Shown here: positions 24,840 to 37,300 of the stretch, one piece after another | Numbering within the stretch: the stretch's first letter is position 1 | Layout of the letters: every line of letters begins with the position of its first letter | From: Cavia porcellus | Taxonomy: Eukaryota; Chordata; Mammalia; Rodentia; Caviidae | DNA length: 64,000 bases | Reading direction: 5' to 3' | Assembly (NCBI RefSeq): GCF_034190915.1 | Contig: NW_026947484.1 | Span: 207,340,657-207,404,656 of the forward strand | Program-made: the position numbers and the translations under genes | The notes under the pieces: model-generated | Seen by the model: only the letters and a program-made list of their open reading frames with translations | Database searches by the model: none | Told to the model about the DNA's origin: nothing

Positions 24840-25150
24840 GTTGGAGGAGCTCAGGGCCTCTGAGTCCCTGAGGATGACTGTGGTGCTTTTCAGGATAGCC
24901 CTGGTCTTTGTTGTGAGTGTGACTTCTTGGCTCCAGTGCAGAACCCTCAACTTACCAGCACAGCTCTTTCATACCGCTGGCAAAGAATTTCTAGCTTCCA
25001 CCCCTAACTTGGGCCTTCCCAGCACAGATCCATAAAACAGACTTGTGTGAGTCCTTGTGAGCTCTAGACCACCAGTTGGACTCATGGGAGGCATTGTCAT
25101 GAGCTCCAGGTTTCATCCAAACTCATGTGGGACACTGTTGTAGGATTCAG
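24840..25150 (+). repeat. Unidentified interspersed repeat, copy B (LTR-like)
   Basis: This is the inverted partner of 13985-14345. Shared features are 'gtgacttcttggctccagtg', 'ttctagcttc', 'cagcacagatc' and the 45-bp sub-unit 'ctccagg...actcatg...acactg'. It is followed about 150 bp later by 'aataaatattaaag', which would suit an LTR polyadenylation region. The plus-strand frame 24829-25035 shares a peptide pattern with copy A. No boundary or target-site duplication is clear. Confidence 0.6.
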
Positions 25151-25349
25151 GCTGTTGGCTAATTATTCTATTAGTGTTGTGGATAAATTTCCTGCATTTT
25201 CTTGTGTTAACTCCGTGTTAATATCATAAAAATAGTATTATAAACTCCATGTCCTGATTCTAATTGTTCTTTGCACAACCCCTCACTACAACAGTAAATA
25301 TTCAATAAATATTAAAGACTGAGTCACATTGTATGCTTGGCAGACTAAG

Positions 25350-26290
25350 ATGCAAAGGTAAGCATTTAAGATTTTGGCCACGAGGAAAAGAAAAGTGGCA
25401 GAACGTTGCATGTTAGCTACTTAGCTTCGCAAGGAGGAAGTACTAAGATTCTGGAAAACAGCACATTGGAGAGAAACCAAAGGGAGTGCAAGGTACATGG
25501 GAGCCATGAAGGAATTGGCATGGGAGAAGAAGAAGACAGCATTCATTGCTGCAAATGCTATAGCTCATTGTAACAGATCCTAGAGCGTTAGGGGTGGTTA
25601 GAGCAGCTGTGTTGCCACCCTATGAGCAGGGAGACAGTGAAAGTAACTTTGCTTTCACTCGGAAGGTGAGATCTGACCTGAACTGGGAGAGTCTCGTGTA
25701 GTCAGAGGCAGCAGTCACAACACGAGACACTGTCCTGAGTGCCCTTCGCCAGAGTCAGCAGTTGGTGAGGGGACTAAAGTAATGCCAGGCACACAGTAGC
25801 ATGGAGGAGCATCAGTGGGTGGGTGACATCTCATTTTACCTCAAAGGGTTGAGGGCTTGAACTCCACCAGCAGAACAGCCCCAGGGTCAGTTCCCTGCCA
25901 ACACTTTTGAATGGAAAAAAGTAAGGCCGTGCAGTCACAGTAAACAGCTAGGCCTTGGGCAGCCGCCTGGGAAAAACTCTCCTGTAAAGTAGGAGCTGGA
26001 GTCACTCAGACTGCTCTGGTGCATGCCAAAAGCGGTTATTATCCTCCCCTACAAATGACTGGAAGTGGCCCCCTGTTTTGCGACCTGTGCCACAAGCATG
26101 CAAATGATATCAGCCAGTCACAGGTAAAGGCACTGCTCTCACCTAGAACCACCCCACTCGAGGAGTCATGGCCTGGCCAAGGTAACCAAACCCAACAGTA
26201 AATCTCCTGAAGACCTGGTAGGGTTCTCAGTATGGATTCCACCTCCAACTAAGGAACACAGAACTGGACCACTGGAGGGACTTTCGGGTT
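25350..26290. other. GC-richer unidentified block next to copy B
   Basis: This block of about 940 bp is clearly richer in GC than its surroundings. It ends just before the 3' end of a minus-strand L1. It has no long frame; 26019-26201 (plus) and 26039-26248 (minus) are short and overlapping. It could be an endogenous retrovirus fragment continuing copy B, a processed sequence, or a conserved noncoding block. I cannot decide from sequence alone. Confidence 0.4.
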
Positions 26291-26530
26291 TTTGTTTTTT
26301 GGGAGAGTAGGGCAGGGTTTGAGTTTTTATTTTTTTTTAATTTTATTTTAAAGAGAAGAAAATAAAGCAGTATTTCAAAGCAAGATAATAGGAGAGTAAT
26401 AGTGGTTAATATACTGCATATTGTTATCTTTAAGTTACTCGGAATACAAGATACGGGCATTTAATTCTCAAAAAAATATTGCACAAACCTTTCTTTTCAA
26501 TGAACTAAGAGAAATTAGTAGTATAACTAT

Positions 26531-26549
26531 CATATATATATATATATAT
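26531..26549. repeat. (AT)n microsatellite
   Basis: Nineteen bases of alternating AT inside L1 3' sequence. Confidence 0.9.
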
Positions 26550-26799
26550 TTGATTTACTTTGTTTTGCTTTTGCCTTATTCTCTGCTTTGCCCCGTCTCA
26601 TGTTCTCTTTTCATTTGAACAGTTGTTTCCTATTTCACAACATCTATTGGACATCTTGGATCTTATTTACTTTTTCAGCTTTTTATATTAGGGAGACAAA
26701 CACAGCATTTATACAAGTGAGTCTTATTTATTTCACTTACAAATACGTTCTTGAGTCGCACCCATTTACCTATAAAAATCTCTAACTATACTTCTTTCT

Positions 26800-26905
26800 T
26801 TTATTTATTTATTTATTTATTTATTTATTACTGGTGATCGAGCTCATGACCACGCGCTTGCAAGGCAGGCACTTATACCACTGAGTTAAATCCCCAGCCC
26901 CTAGC
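26800..26905 (-). mobile_element. ID-type SINE with (TTTA)n tail, antisense
   Basis: Its reverse complement reads 'ggggctggggatttaactca', then 'gtggtataagtgcctgcctt', then 'gcaagcgcgtggtcatgagc' and an A/T-rich tail of TAAA units (26801-26828 on the plus strand). This is a tRNA-Ala/BC1-derived ID element. It carries Pol III A-box-like and B-box-like segments. It sits within L1 3' sequence; the flanking 'ctaactatacttcttt' and 'ctagctgtccttcttt' look like a diverged target-site duplication. Confidence 0.85.
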
Positions 26906-27650
26906 TGTCCTTCTTTATGCCTGAATAGTACTCCATTGCACAAAAAGACCACATCTTTCGTATTCATTCTTCAGTTGACGAGCATTTGTGTTGTTTCCAA
27001 GAGTTAGCTATTGAAAATTGTGCTGCTGTAAAAATGGGTGAACATATATCCATGTGGTATGATATTTTTAGTTTTTCTGGGAAAATACCCAGTGCTTAAG
27101 GAAGAGCTAGATAACATTTTTTCCCACATTGTGAGTTGTCTCTTCACTCTACTGGTAGTTTCTTTTACTGTGTAAAACTCTCAAAAGGTCTTTCGTAAGA
27201 TCTTTCATGGAATCCCAGTTGTTTATTCTTTGTGGTAGTTCTTACATGATCGGGTTTTATTCATAAAGTCTTTGCTTACATCAATGTCTTCAACAGTTTT
27301 ACCTATTTATCTTCCAAAAGATTTAATGTGTCTGTTTTAATATTTAGGTCCTAAATCCATTTTGAATTTATTTTAGTTCATGGTGAAGGATATGGGTCCA
27401 ATTTCAATCTTGGCAAATGCAAAACCAGTTTTTCCAGCACTATTCACTAGAGAGGCTATTTTTCTTCCAGGGAATGTGTCTTGCACCTTTGGCAAACACA
27501 AAGGGCTGGATATGTCTGGAGTTGTTTCTCATCTTCTAATTTCTAATCTGTTCCAAGCATAGGTAATCATCCTTTGTGCTTCATCCTTGCTTCTACTATA
27601 TTTTTCTTTGGTTATTGCTTTGTTTTGTCCCATATCCCTCTTAAATTCCC

Positions 27651-28435
27651 TTTTGCAATAGGATAAAGTTACTGCACCAAACGGAAACTTCTACTTTATT
27701 GTAGATGTTGTAATATAACTATAGATCTTCCTCTTGTGGTTAGAGATACCACATTAATGGTTTCCACAGATTGTCAGTTTTTAGGCTGTGCTTGTAGATA
27801 TTATTATTGCTAATTTGACTACTTTAGCCAGGATGCCATACTTATTGTAGTCAGTTGTGCACTCTTGTATGACAACATAGTGATAATCTGGCGTAGCAGC
27901 CATCCTTGTCATCTAGGATCAGATGTCTTGGTGTCAATCCAAATGCATAGCAACTCCTTATCCTTGATAAATAATGAAGAAGGATCTGGGATACACACAA
28001 AACCAATATCCACTACACCTAAAAGATGTCTCAGAGGAATAGACATTTCATAAAGAAGCCTTGGTACCAGTGACAAAGTTAGCTAGAATAAGAAAAATAT
28101 AGGCAACAACATGGACAACGAACTAAAATTTCAAAAAAATGGCAAATAAAAGCAAAACACAGCCCAGACTTCCAGGCCACCCAGGACTAATTCAGGGGAC
28201 AATGACATTGAAGAAATCAGAAGTTGTTCACCTGAATTTTCTAGAATGACAGCAGCAGAAATTAAAAAACTATATATATTTATCTCACATCCCACATGAT
28301 CGGCAGGGGTCCTCAGAGGGGGTGATGTGAGAGTAAGCAAAGAAAAGACACATAATGAAAGAAAGCTGGGATTGGGTGGTACGTGACCTCTTTGATGGAG
28401 AGACAGTGACAATAGCAGGCAATGTAACTGAAAAT
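27651..28435. other. Unassigned DNA between two L1 fragments
   Basis: No gene recognised. The stretch from about 28090 (A-rich, with 'aacaacatggacaacg' and 'gacattgaagaaatcag') could be a very diverged L1 or other retroelement piece on the plus strand, but I cannot align it with confidence. Confidence 0.4.
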
Positions 28436-28459
28436 GTAATTAAAAAAAAAAAAACTTAC

Positions 28460-29180
28460 CAAAATGAAAACTCCAGGTCCTGATGGATTCATTGCTGAAT
28501 TCTACAAAAGAATTTGGAGAAGATATAATGCCACTACGGATGAAACTAATAAAATTGAAAGAAAGCAATAATCCCAAAATCATTCCAGGAAGCAAGTAAT
28601 ACCCTGATATTCAAACTAGAGTAAGATCTAACCAAAAAAGAGAACCATAGTTCAATTTCCCCAGTAAACATAGATGCAAAAACCTTAATCAGATACTGGC
28701 AAAAAGAATGCAGTAAATCATCAAGAAGATTATATATCATGACCAAGTAGGACTCATCCCAGGGATGTAGGGATGGTTCAACATGTGCAAATCAATAAAT
28801 GTAATACACCATATTAACAGAGCCAAGGACAAAAAAAAAATGATCATCTCAGTAGTTTGCAGAAAAAAAAAATTTGACAAAGTCCAACACCCATGCATGA
28901 CAAAAACTGTACAAGACATTAGAATAGAGGGTCTTCACTCAGTCTGATAAAAGCCATATATAACAAACCAACAGTCAGCATCATAACAAAAGTCAAAAAC
29001 CTAAAACTTTCACTCTAAATTTAGAAGCAAGATAAGGTCGTCCATTGAAAGCCCTTCTCTTCAATATATCTCAGGAAACAATAACCAGGGCAATTGGCCA
29101 AGAGAAAGAAAAGGAATAAGCATGAGAAGGAATAATTTAAATTATCATTATTTGGAGATGACATGATACTTGTATGAGTC
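28460..29180 (+). pseudogene. L1 ORF2p reverse transcriptase remnant with FGDD box
   Basis: Readable in pieces: KTPGPDGFIAEFYK at about 28469 and 'LSLFGDDMILV' at 29142-29175. The last is RT motif C with FGDD (29151-29162) instead of the usual FADD, both aspartates being kept. A stop follows shortly. Sequence between is interrupted by stops, and the minus-strand frames 28546-28746 and 28737-28919 are shadows. Confidence 0.8.
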
Positions 29181-29370
29181 AGTGGTTTACTAAATAAATA
29201 GATAGGATCAGATTAGAAAATTCAGAATCAACTCCAACTCCTTTGAAAAGGTAACCAACACTTTCACTAGAAAAAAGATAGCCTCTTTAAGGAATAGTGC
29301 TGAAAAAATGTCTTTCCATATGCTGAAGATTAAAACTAGACCCATGTCTAACACTGTGCACTAAACTAAA

Positions 29371-29696
29371 ATGAAAATGGATCAAGATCTGAATATGAAA
29401 ATAGAAATACTAAATCTGCTAGAAGAGAGAATAGGTGGAACTCTTGAAGACATAGGTGTAGACAAAGAGTTCATGAAGAATTGCATAGGAAATACTACAA
29501 AGAATCAAAAACTGGGATCTCATGAAGGATTTGCACAGACAAAAAAAAAAACCACAAATAGAGTGAAAAGACAGCTCACAGAGTGGAAAAAAATCTTAGC
29601 CAGTTGTTCTTCAGAAAAAGGACTAATACGTAGAACATTTAAAGAATTTAAAAATATCAGACCCCTCGATTTTAAAGACTTGGTACAAAAAAGGAA
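29371..29696 (+). pseudogene. L1 ORF2p C-terminal segment, runs into a SINE
   Basis: An open frame from 29371 reads through conserved ORF2p landmarks: MKMDQDLNMKIEILNLLEER, EDIGVDKEFM, then RVKRQLTEWKKILASCSS and 'RPLDFKDLVQKR'. It then continues to 29817 only because the inserted B1 is open in that frame. The last 40 or so codons are SINE-derived. Confidence 0.85.
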
Positions 29697-29856
29697 GCCA
29701 GGCATGGTGGCACATCCCTGTCACTCGAATACTTGGAAGCTGATGAAGGAGAATTACCATTGGTTTGAGCCCAGCCTGGGCTACACAGTGAGTTCAGTGC
29801 CACCCTGCACTACATAGTGAGAACTTGTGTCACAAAATAATAATAAATTTAAAAAA
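29697..29856 (+). mobile_element. B1 SINE with internal 29-bp duplication
   Basis: Starts 'gccaggcatggtggcacatc'. The 3' half contains two tandem versions of the phrase 'cagcctgggctacacagtgag'/'caccctgcactacatagtgag', the internal duplication typical of rodent B1. It ends in an A-rich tail with AAT units. It interrupts L1 ORF2 and is therefore younger than that L1. Confidence 0.85.
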
Positions 29857-30790
29857 CAACACTCTAAAAATACAAGCAAAACATATGGGGCATGTGGAGT
29901 AAAAACTTTCCAGAAGAAGCAGAAGTAGCAAATAAATGCATGAAAACATGTTCAACAGTACTCTCTTTTTAGAGATGCAAATTAAAACAACACTGGGATT
30001 TCATCTCATTCCAGAATGAACAGCTACTATCAGGGAGGCAACTAATATCAAAGGCTGATGGGGCTCTGGGAAAAAAGGGACACTTCTCCACTGTTTGTGG
30101 GAGTGTAAACTGGTGTGACCACTGTGAAAATCAGTGTGAAGCTATTTCAAAAAATTAGGACTACAGGTCCATTAGACCCAGTTATTTGCCTTCTTTTATT
30201 TTTTCAAAAGAATTAAAAAGCATCATACCACAGCAATACATGCTTTCCCATGTTTATAGCAGCATAGTTTGTAGTAGCTAAAATTGGAAGCAACCCAAAT
30301 GACTATTAAGTGATCAATAGATAAAAAGGATTTGTTTTTTTAATATAGTATTATGCAGACATAAATAAGGATAAACTTGAAATACTTATAGCTAAATGAA
30401 TGGACTTTGAAACTATACTCTTAAGTAAAATAAATCATATATACGTGTGTAAAGGCCAGATTGTCACTCTGATGTGAGAAATTGAATATGAAAATAAGAA
30501 CTAAAATACGTAATAGATATTGTGAAACAAGAAATTTTTCCAAAAGGAAAAGGGAACTGGGGATGGGGAAAGGAAGGGAACAATGAGAAAAAAATGAAAT
30601 GTAAACAAAGCTTTGTAAATAAGGAGGAATAGATGGGTTTAAGGGAGAGGCAGGGAAATGAGAAAAAGATGTGAACAAGTATATATCAGGTATAGGTACA
30701 AATTCCCTATAATAAGTATGAGCACTATGCACATCTAAATTACACCAAAAAACTTAATTTAAAAGAACACATTAAAAGCTAAGCAGTCCA

Positions 30791-32320
30791 TGGGCCTTAA
30801 TTCAATATTAAAAGGAAAGATGTAGCTATGTTACTGATTTAAGAACACTGTAAGGTCTATTGTTTATGAAATCTTTCTGTGGATAGATGCCTTGATTCCC
30901 AGTTAGAGTGATGGATTTCCAAAACAAAGAGTGATTTTATTTATCAGTTTTTTCATCAGAGCAAAAAAGGCAACATTACCTTCTTGACAGTGATTAATTG
31001 GACAGTCAAATGATCTTTCAGACAGGCAAAGTAATTTTGTACATGTCTATGGTATGTGACCCTTGATAGAAATGTTATTATGGGTAATAATTCATAAAAA
31101 AGTATTTAGTTTCAGTTTATTATCCACTTAAATACGTGGACAATGTAATAAATTATTTATTTTACTTAATGAGGTAGATTGTTTTGTATTTAATATACTC
31201 TAATATCCAATTAAAAATTTAATACACATTTAATTATATCACAGCCCATTTTAATTATTTAGGAGTAGAAATATATTACCTGGTTTTCATTGTACATCCC
31301 CTAGAATTAAATATAGCAAAGATCAAGTGAAAGGTTATTCCCTGTAAAGTTTCTGATAAGATTTGTACATGGACTGCTTTCTTAATTTAAAACAAGCCCT
31401 GTCTTCAAATATTACAGAAAATACCTCTAATATCAACAATGGAAAATGCCCAAGATGCTGAGGCTCACTAATGCAATAATTTATGATATTGACTAAATTT
31501 CCACTATATTAATATTAAACTGAGGAGCATTTCAAAAGTACATTAGCATATAATTGAGCTAATTTCAAAGGAAAGTGAGTCACTAAGTTTAGCATTTGAC
31601 ATAACATTTTACTAAGATAAATATTGTCTACATGGCAAACAGATGAGGCTATGTCTCTCTTAAGCTTACTTTGCATATTATCTAATATTTTCATGCTGAG
31701 AAACAACAGGCATCAATCTTGATTTAGAAACATTTTTACAGTTTCTACATGGAAAATAGGCCAATATTCATTTTCTTTTTCTTAAAAATGTCACTTGAGA
31801 TTTAGGATTGCTTGTACCCGTGCCATTTGTTTATATAAAAAAGAGCAAATTGACTGAAGACTCTCAATGCATATAAAAGTAAACATTTCTTCCTTACTCA
31901 TTTAAAATAATTTGATATGGTCATTTGGTTATATCAATGTATTTTGTATTTAAGGTGATGGTAGAATTTAATTAATTTGATAATTCTGTGTGTTTAAACA
32001 CTAGAGGTATTTATGAACAATTTGTATCAAAGCAATATCAAGTTTTCATTCTGCACATTTGGAAAGCTGAGAGTATTCCCACAGATGTCACAAATAAATG
32101 TTATTTAAAAATCAAACAAACAAACAAGTGTCAGACAACTTGAAATGTGGAACTTAGAAGTAGATGTGATGTAATAGTGGGAAATTTGAGTACTGCCAGC
32201 TCCAACATGCTTGACTATAGTAAGTAATAAGAGCTACTTTGGATAAACGCATACTGTTTAAATTATTTTTCCTAGCACTCTCACTGTGAACTCACTTGAT
32301 GCCAAACAACCTTGTAATGT
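30791..32320. other. Unique AT-rich DNA, no gene seen
   Basis: No recognisable element. The only noted frame, 31515-31706 on the minus strand, has no known domain. Confidence 0.55.
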
Positions 32321-32321
32321 T

Positions 32322-32716
32322 TGTGTTTCAGTTACTTTTTTAGTTGCTGAGAAAAATACTCAGCGCCTAAAGATAAAGGAGCAAACCCTTATTTTGATTC
32401 ACAGTTTGAAGAGGTTTCAGTCTGTAAACACCTGGCTCCAAGGCAGAGTGGCAAGGCAGATGGGCGTTATAAAGAGTTCCATGGCAAGCAGACTGGACAG
32501 AAGGCAGCAAAACATCTTCTTCATATCCTTTCACATTACATCCAGGCTACCTGATTTTTGGGTGGTGCCACCCACACCCAGGGTGGAATGTCCTCAATAC
32601 TAGGAACACAACCTTAATACAAGCATCACATACCTGAATCCAGCCACCTTCAAAATTCCCCACTTATAACTGGCAGCATGAGGCTTTGGGGGACACCTAG
32701 ATGCAAGCCATAACAG
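32322..32716 (-). mobile_element. MaLR-type solo LTR, antisense
   Basis: On the minus strand the block starts TGTTATGGCTTGCATCTAGG and continues 'tgtcccccaaagcctcatg', a classical MaLR LTR opening, and it ends with a 'caaaataagg... ctgagtat... aactgaaac' 3' region (shortened). The length of about 395 bp fits a MaLR LTR. No internal region is attached. The plus-strand frame 32286-32603 is a chance frame across it. Confidence 0.8.
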
Positions 32717-33705
32717 TTTGTTATCCCACCCTTATCATGAAGATTCAGAAGTGAATTTAAGAAACTTGTCATGAGCAGGAATGTGTTAAGGACAGAACCT
32801 GGGTGCAGGCACTAGCTGTGATACATAACTGTTTCATTTCATGCTTTTGCTGTTATCAGTGGGACTCATGGTCTCCAAAGGTGCAGAGATTTTTACTTAA
32901 GTAAGCAATGGTTATTCTTAATACTTTAGCTATAAAATTAACAGAAATAACAGATTTGTCATAGGCAAATGACATTGGTTACTTTAAGTTTTTTATATAG
33001 TATTTTGTAAAGAATTGCTTTACCTTCATTTGTATTCCTCTCACTCATGGATATGTTAACATGCTGTGTTCATCCTGTTCTTTAAAGTAGGATTGGCAAA
33101 CTTTGCTGTGAAAGTCTCTAGAGGGTGTATTGGAGTTTTGTGAACCATAATGTCTCTAACCCAGCTATGTTCTCAATTTGAGCACATAAAGAGCCACAAA
33201 CATTGCATTAAAGGTGTTTGAATATTTTCCAATAGAACTATACTCACAAATCAGATAAAATGGATTAGCCTAACAGTTATAAAAATTACTTTACAATCTT
33301 ACAGTCATACTAAACCAATTCCTAAATTTAGGATGTTAAAATGATTTAAACATAATAAAGACAGGGATGTTATACTAAAGTCTTAAATTTACAGACTTTA
33401 TCAGCAATACACAACCATTAGTACATATTTTATTGTTTCTATTAATAGCTCTGTCATGATATCTTTTTTAGGTGGAGATAGTTGCATTGTAGCATACTAG
33501 TATCTTTTATTTGTGTGATTCTGATTGTATGGTAAGTATCACAACAACTCAAATGACAAACACATGTTTGTAGACCCCCAAGTAAGCAAGAAAGCAAACA
33601 GGTTGACATTTGAATTAACAGTCAAAAGAACAAAAGCTACTGTCACATATACTTCCCATACAACTACTATAAACTGAACATAAGATAACTGGAAGATGGA
33701 GATTT

Positions 33706-33726
33706 TATATATATATATATATATAT
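33706..33726. repeat. (TA)n microsatellite
   Basis: Twenty-one bases of alternating TA. Confidence 0.9.
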
Positions 33727-34258
33727 GTCAAGAACCACTTTAGCAAATGTGATTGTCTGTAGAAGTGAATTTCTGGGCAAGTCTTTATTATATTTAACTG
33801 GCAGCTTGGCTGCTGAGAAGCTGATACAAATGGAGGAGACTCTGCATAAATTTCTCATTAAAACAGAAACATAGAATTTTTTTTTTATGTGAAAGCAATT
33901 TTATTCCGAATGCTTGCATCTGCAGTGTGTTTTCCTGTCAATATAAAGTTGGAAAAGAGACTCCATATATGTTTTTTTTCACTGTTATAAGTGAAAAATT
34001 AAAATGATGTGTTTGAGACAGACAAAAAGCAAATATTACATATAAGATGATGCTTTTTGTAAACAATACTTAGCTACACCTTTTCCTTGCAAAATACAGT
34101 TGTAACTCAACCTTGAGGTATGTTTGTGGTGTGTTTGATAATTTTACTTTCCAAGATAATAATAGAAAATCCAGATTTTTGCCTTCCCATACTTAAATGT
34201 CCTTGCCTCTAACAATTTACAAATGGCCTAATTCACTTTTTGTTTCAGTTAATTGAAG

Positions 34259-34260
<2 letters not shown>

Positions 34261-34306
<46 letters not shown>

Positions 34307-34314
34307 CACACACA
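34261..34314. repeat. (CA)27 microsatellite with one interruption
   Basis: Fifty-four bases of CA repeat, with a single G for A at about 34300. Long enough to be polymorphic. Confidence 0.97.
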
Positions 34315-37300
34315 AAATGTACACATTCATAGATACTATTAAATAGCCTGGCTTGTACTAATCTGTTCTTGAAAGAAAATTACACTTTTTCATGTAGATT
34401 CTGTCTTCTATCTATTATTGAGCCCTCTAATTATCTGATCCTATCACATCCCCTCCTGAATCTTGAGTTTCTTTGCAGAATCTTTAGCCTCCATTTTTTC
34501 TCATTCATTCTATTCAGCCTAAAATGCTCATAAATTGATTTATCTATTCCTGCCTTCAACACTAAATCTCCTCTTATTGTCTTAATTTTATTCTTTTTAA
34601 TTTACAGTAGATATTCTGAAAAAAGTTTCTATTTGTTGTTTCCATTTTCTTAGTATCTTTTAAATCCTGTTTCCATTTTTACCAGTATCTCTCACATATG
34701 TGCTATGACTACTTTAGCTGTTTCAGAATTATGAGTCCTTTTAATAATTTCATAAAAGTTAGAATTTGAACCTCAAAATGCCTACAAAAAGTTCTTTATA
34801 TAAATAAGGTAGAGTAACTTTCAAATAGCTAAAATTGTTTTATCTAATACAGTTTCTCTATACTTTATGAATAGTTAAAAAATAAGTTTTAGAAAATTTG
34901 TCTATTGCATAAAATGGAAATAGAAATTATCTTTGAAATTGTTTCTGTTTAGATTTTTAAAAAGCTGTCTCAATTGTCCCCTCTTTTTATTCTGCTTTTG
35001 AGTTTGGAAAAAGTCATAGAATTCATTTAAGGACACTAATTTTTGCTAAAACATCTCACATTCCCTGAGGCCTAATATAAATATCATTGGAAAAGGGAGC
35101 AGCATATATAATTTTTCTGGTGTATCACTTCTCTAAAGTCTTAACCCTCCACTTCCTTAATCTCACTTTGAAGCTTCAAAGAAATTATTTCTACCTAATT
35201 TTTCTTCTTTTAATGATCAGATGGTAATACATAGGAACACTAGTCTTTATTTAATCTATTTCGCCAAAAAGCAGAAATATTTCTGACTTTTAAAAAATTA
35301 TATGAAAAATACGTACCTATGTTTTTCCCTAATGACTATGGTGATAGATTGTTAAACACTGGGGAGAAGGACCTTGTAACAATAGGAATAGAACTGACAA
35401 CGAAAACATCAGAGAACAAGAAAAATGCCAGGGCAAGACATTTCAGCAAAAATAACTGAAAAAGAAAAAAATTAAGTGATACTCAGAAAATAGGACCATT
35501 ACATTTCCTTAATATTCTATAAGCTTTTGAAGATGATGAGTAAATATTGGTAATTTATAAATGTAGTGAGATTGCCCAAATTCTTAACACAGTGGCCTTT
35601 CACAGTATCAATGGTGGAATTCCATTACCATTTACCTTCTGCTGGTTCAAGTTATCTTTTTTAAAATTTACCAATGTAATCTTTTCTCGGCAACCGCTTA
35701 AAACGCAATAAAAAGGAAAAAAACCCCTGTATTTGCTTATTTTAATTTTATGAAAGTAAGACAAGTCTGTACTGATTTGCTTCATAAAACGACTTTGAGA
35801 TTCATTCATAGATATATTTGAATGCTTACCATTTACCTAGACTTAAATTCTAATTTTGTCATTTGACAGTTTGTTTCTCTTAGCAATTTTGCTAAACCTC
35901 TTTCTCTCTGATATTCTTTACAGCAAATACAAGAAATTCTTATGCCTGTGCCTTTGCAAGTATTAGTCAGGTGATCAATACTTTTTATGGGAATGAGTTA
36001 TTTTCCATAGTAGTGAATTCTTTTCTTCTTACAACCCCAAACAAAAAGCCCTGATTTAAAATGATTCAACTTCTTGACTGCCTCTCTTGCTTCTTCTTCC
36101 ACTCTAGGGTCTCCTTTTCTCTTTTTCTGTCTGGAAAATGCTCCTGCCATATGACATTAGCTACCATCGGCCCTTATTCTAAAGCTAAGGACAGCTCTAC
36201 ACTCCCAAACCTTGAGGAGAGTAAGCTATATAAATATTTTTTATATGCATTATCCAACAGAAAATATTCTGCTATGCAATACAAAGTGGACTATAAAAGA
36301 AACTCTCTCTGTCGTTTCAGGTATCCACTAAGGAGTATAGATGAACGCTTTGCAGATAAATAGAGACTAGTTACTGCCCTACTATGGTCTATCACTGGAC
36401 ACTGGATGGCACTCTGCAGGAAGCCCCCCCAGTGCCTGGAAGTCCTGTGTCATATGATCAACCAGCATGTCTAGCTGCAAGTCAGTAGATCAAGCAGATG
36501 GACGGTTTTGATGGGCAGAGAGACAGAAATCACAGTTCACAGTTAAAGAAGGAGCTGTGAGTGCACAAGCCAAGAAGAGGCTCTGTAATGGGCCAAGGAA
36601 AGGCCGAGGTGACCTAGGAATCTGCACGTGGGATTTGAAGATGGCTTTTGGCAGGAAGCTGGACTTCTCATACCCTGGATAAGACTCCGCAAGGCCTGGT
36701 GGAAAGCAGCTGCTCTGGGGCTGAGAGCACAGCAGAGATAATGGGGGGTTCACAGCTCTGTCAGTCTGTGCAGGTGCAGCTGGTAGCTGGATGATCACGC
36801 TGAGCCTCGGAGGCCCTCAGCCGAGGCACAAACTCCAGGACGCTGACAATAGAGAAAGGACTACCAAGACAAAATGGGAAACTGTTTCTTCTAAAGTGTC
36901 AAATAGTAAATATGTTTGTCTGTGTCATAAAGATATACTGTTTTTCAAACTTTTATTAATAAAAAAAATCTCAGCTGTGGGCTGTACAAAAAAATAAACC
37001 ACTAGATTTTGTCATTTGGTCATAGGTTACCAATTTATAAAAACTACATTTAAGTATGAGTACAAAAATGAAATAAAACCATTCTTACAAGGAATAAAAA
37101 CTGTATGGTTGATCATAAACATCTTAGGAATAATTTAACTACTTATCAGAAAATATACTTTTTAAAGTAATAACATTTTAGAATTTGCTATATTAACAAC
37201 AATAATTGAACATAAATACAAAATCTATGTACAAGCAGTTAAATGTACATTTAAAAAGTGAAGGAGCCGATATACACAGATGCCAAAAGTAGTCAGATGT

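Larger units (their letters stand above)
26320..27650 (-). mobile_element. LINE-1 3' fragment, minus strand, with ID insertion
   Basis: T-rich tail at 26322-26350, A/C-rich 3'UTR to about 26470, then ORF2 C-terminal sequence on the minus strand. The latter includes the antisense phrases 'gcctgaatagtactccattgca' and 'tatttaggtcctaaatcca' (shortened). Near 27095-27110 a segment corresponding to several hundred bp of the other copies is missing. Homology fades near 27650. No open frame of length remains. An antisense ID SINE interrupts it at 26800-26905. Confidence 0.8.
28440..30790 (+). mobile_element. LINE-1 3' half, plus strand (the only one in this orientation)
   Basis: Starts at the RT finger region, where 'aaaactccaggtcctgatgg' encodes KTPGPDG, a strong L1 landmark. 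It continues through RT motifs and the ORF2 C-terminus, and ends in a 3'UTR with a polypurine tract (30535-30665) typical of L1. A B1 SINE interrupts ORF2 at 29697-29856. Several deletions and shifts are present, for example near 29255. The missing ORF1 and 5' half suggest 5' truncation at insertion or later loss. Confidence 0.85.

Noticed and set aside
29371..29817. 148-codon frame as an L1-B1 fusion gene
   Set aside because: The end is a chance read-through from decayed L1 ORF2 into an inserted B1; there is no sign of selection.
36061..36363. 100-codon frame with a signal-peptide-like start
   Set aside because: The hydrophobic start comes from T/C-rich DNA, and nothing downstream resembles a protein domain.
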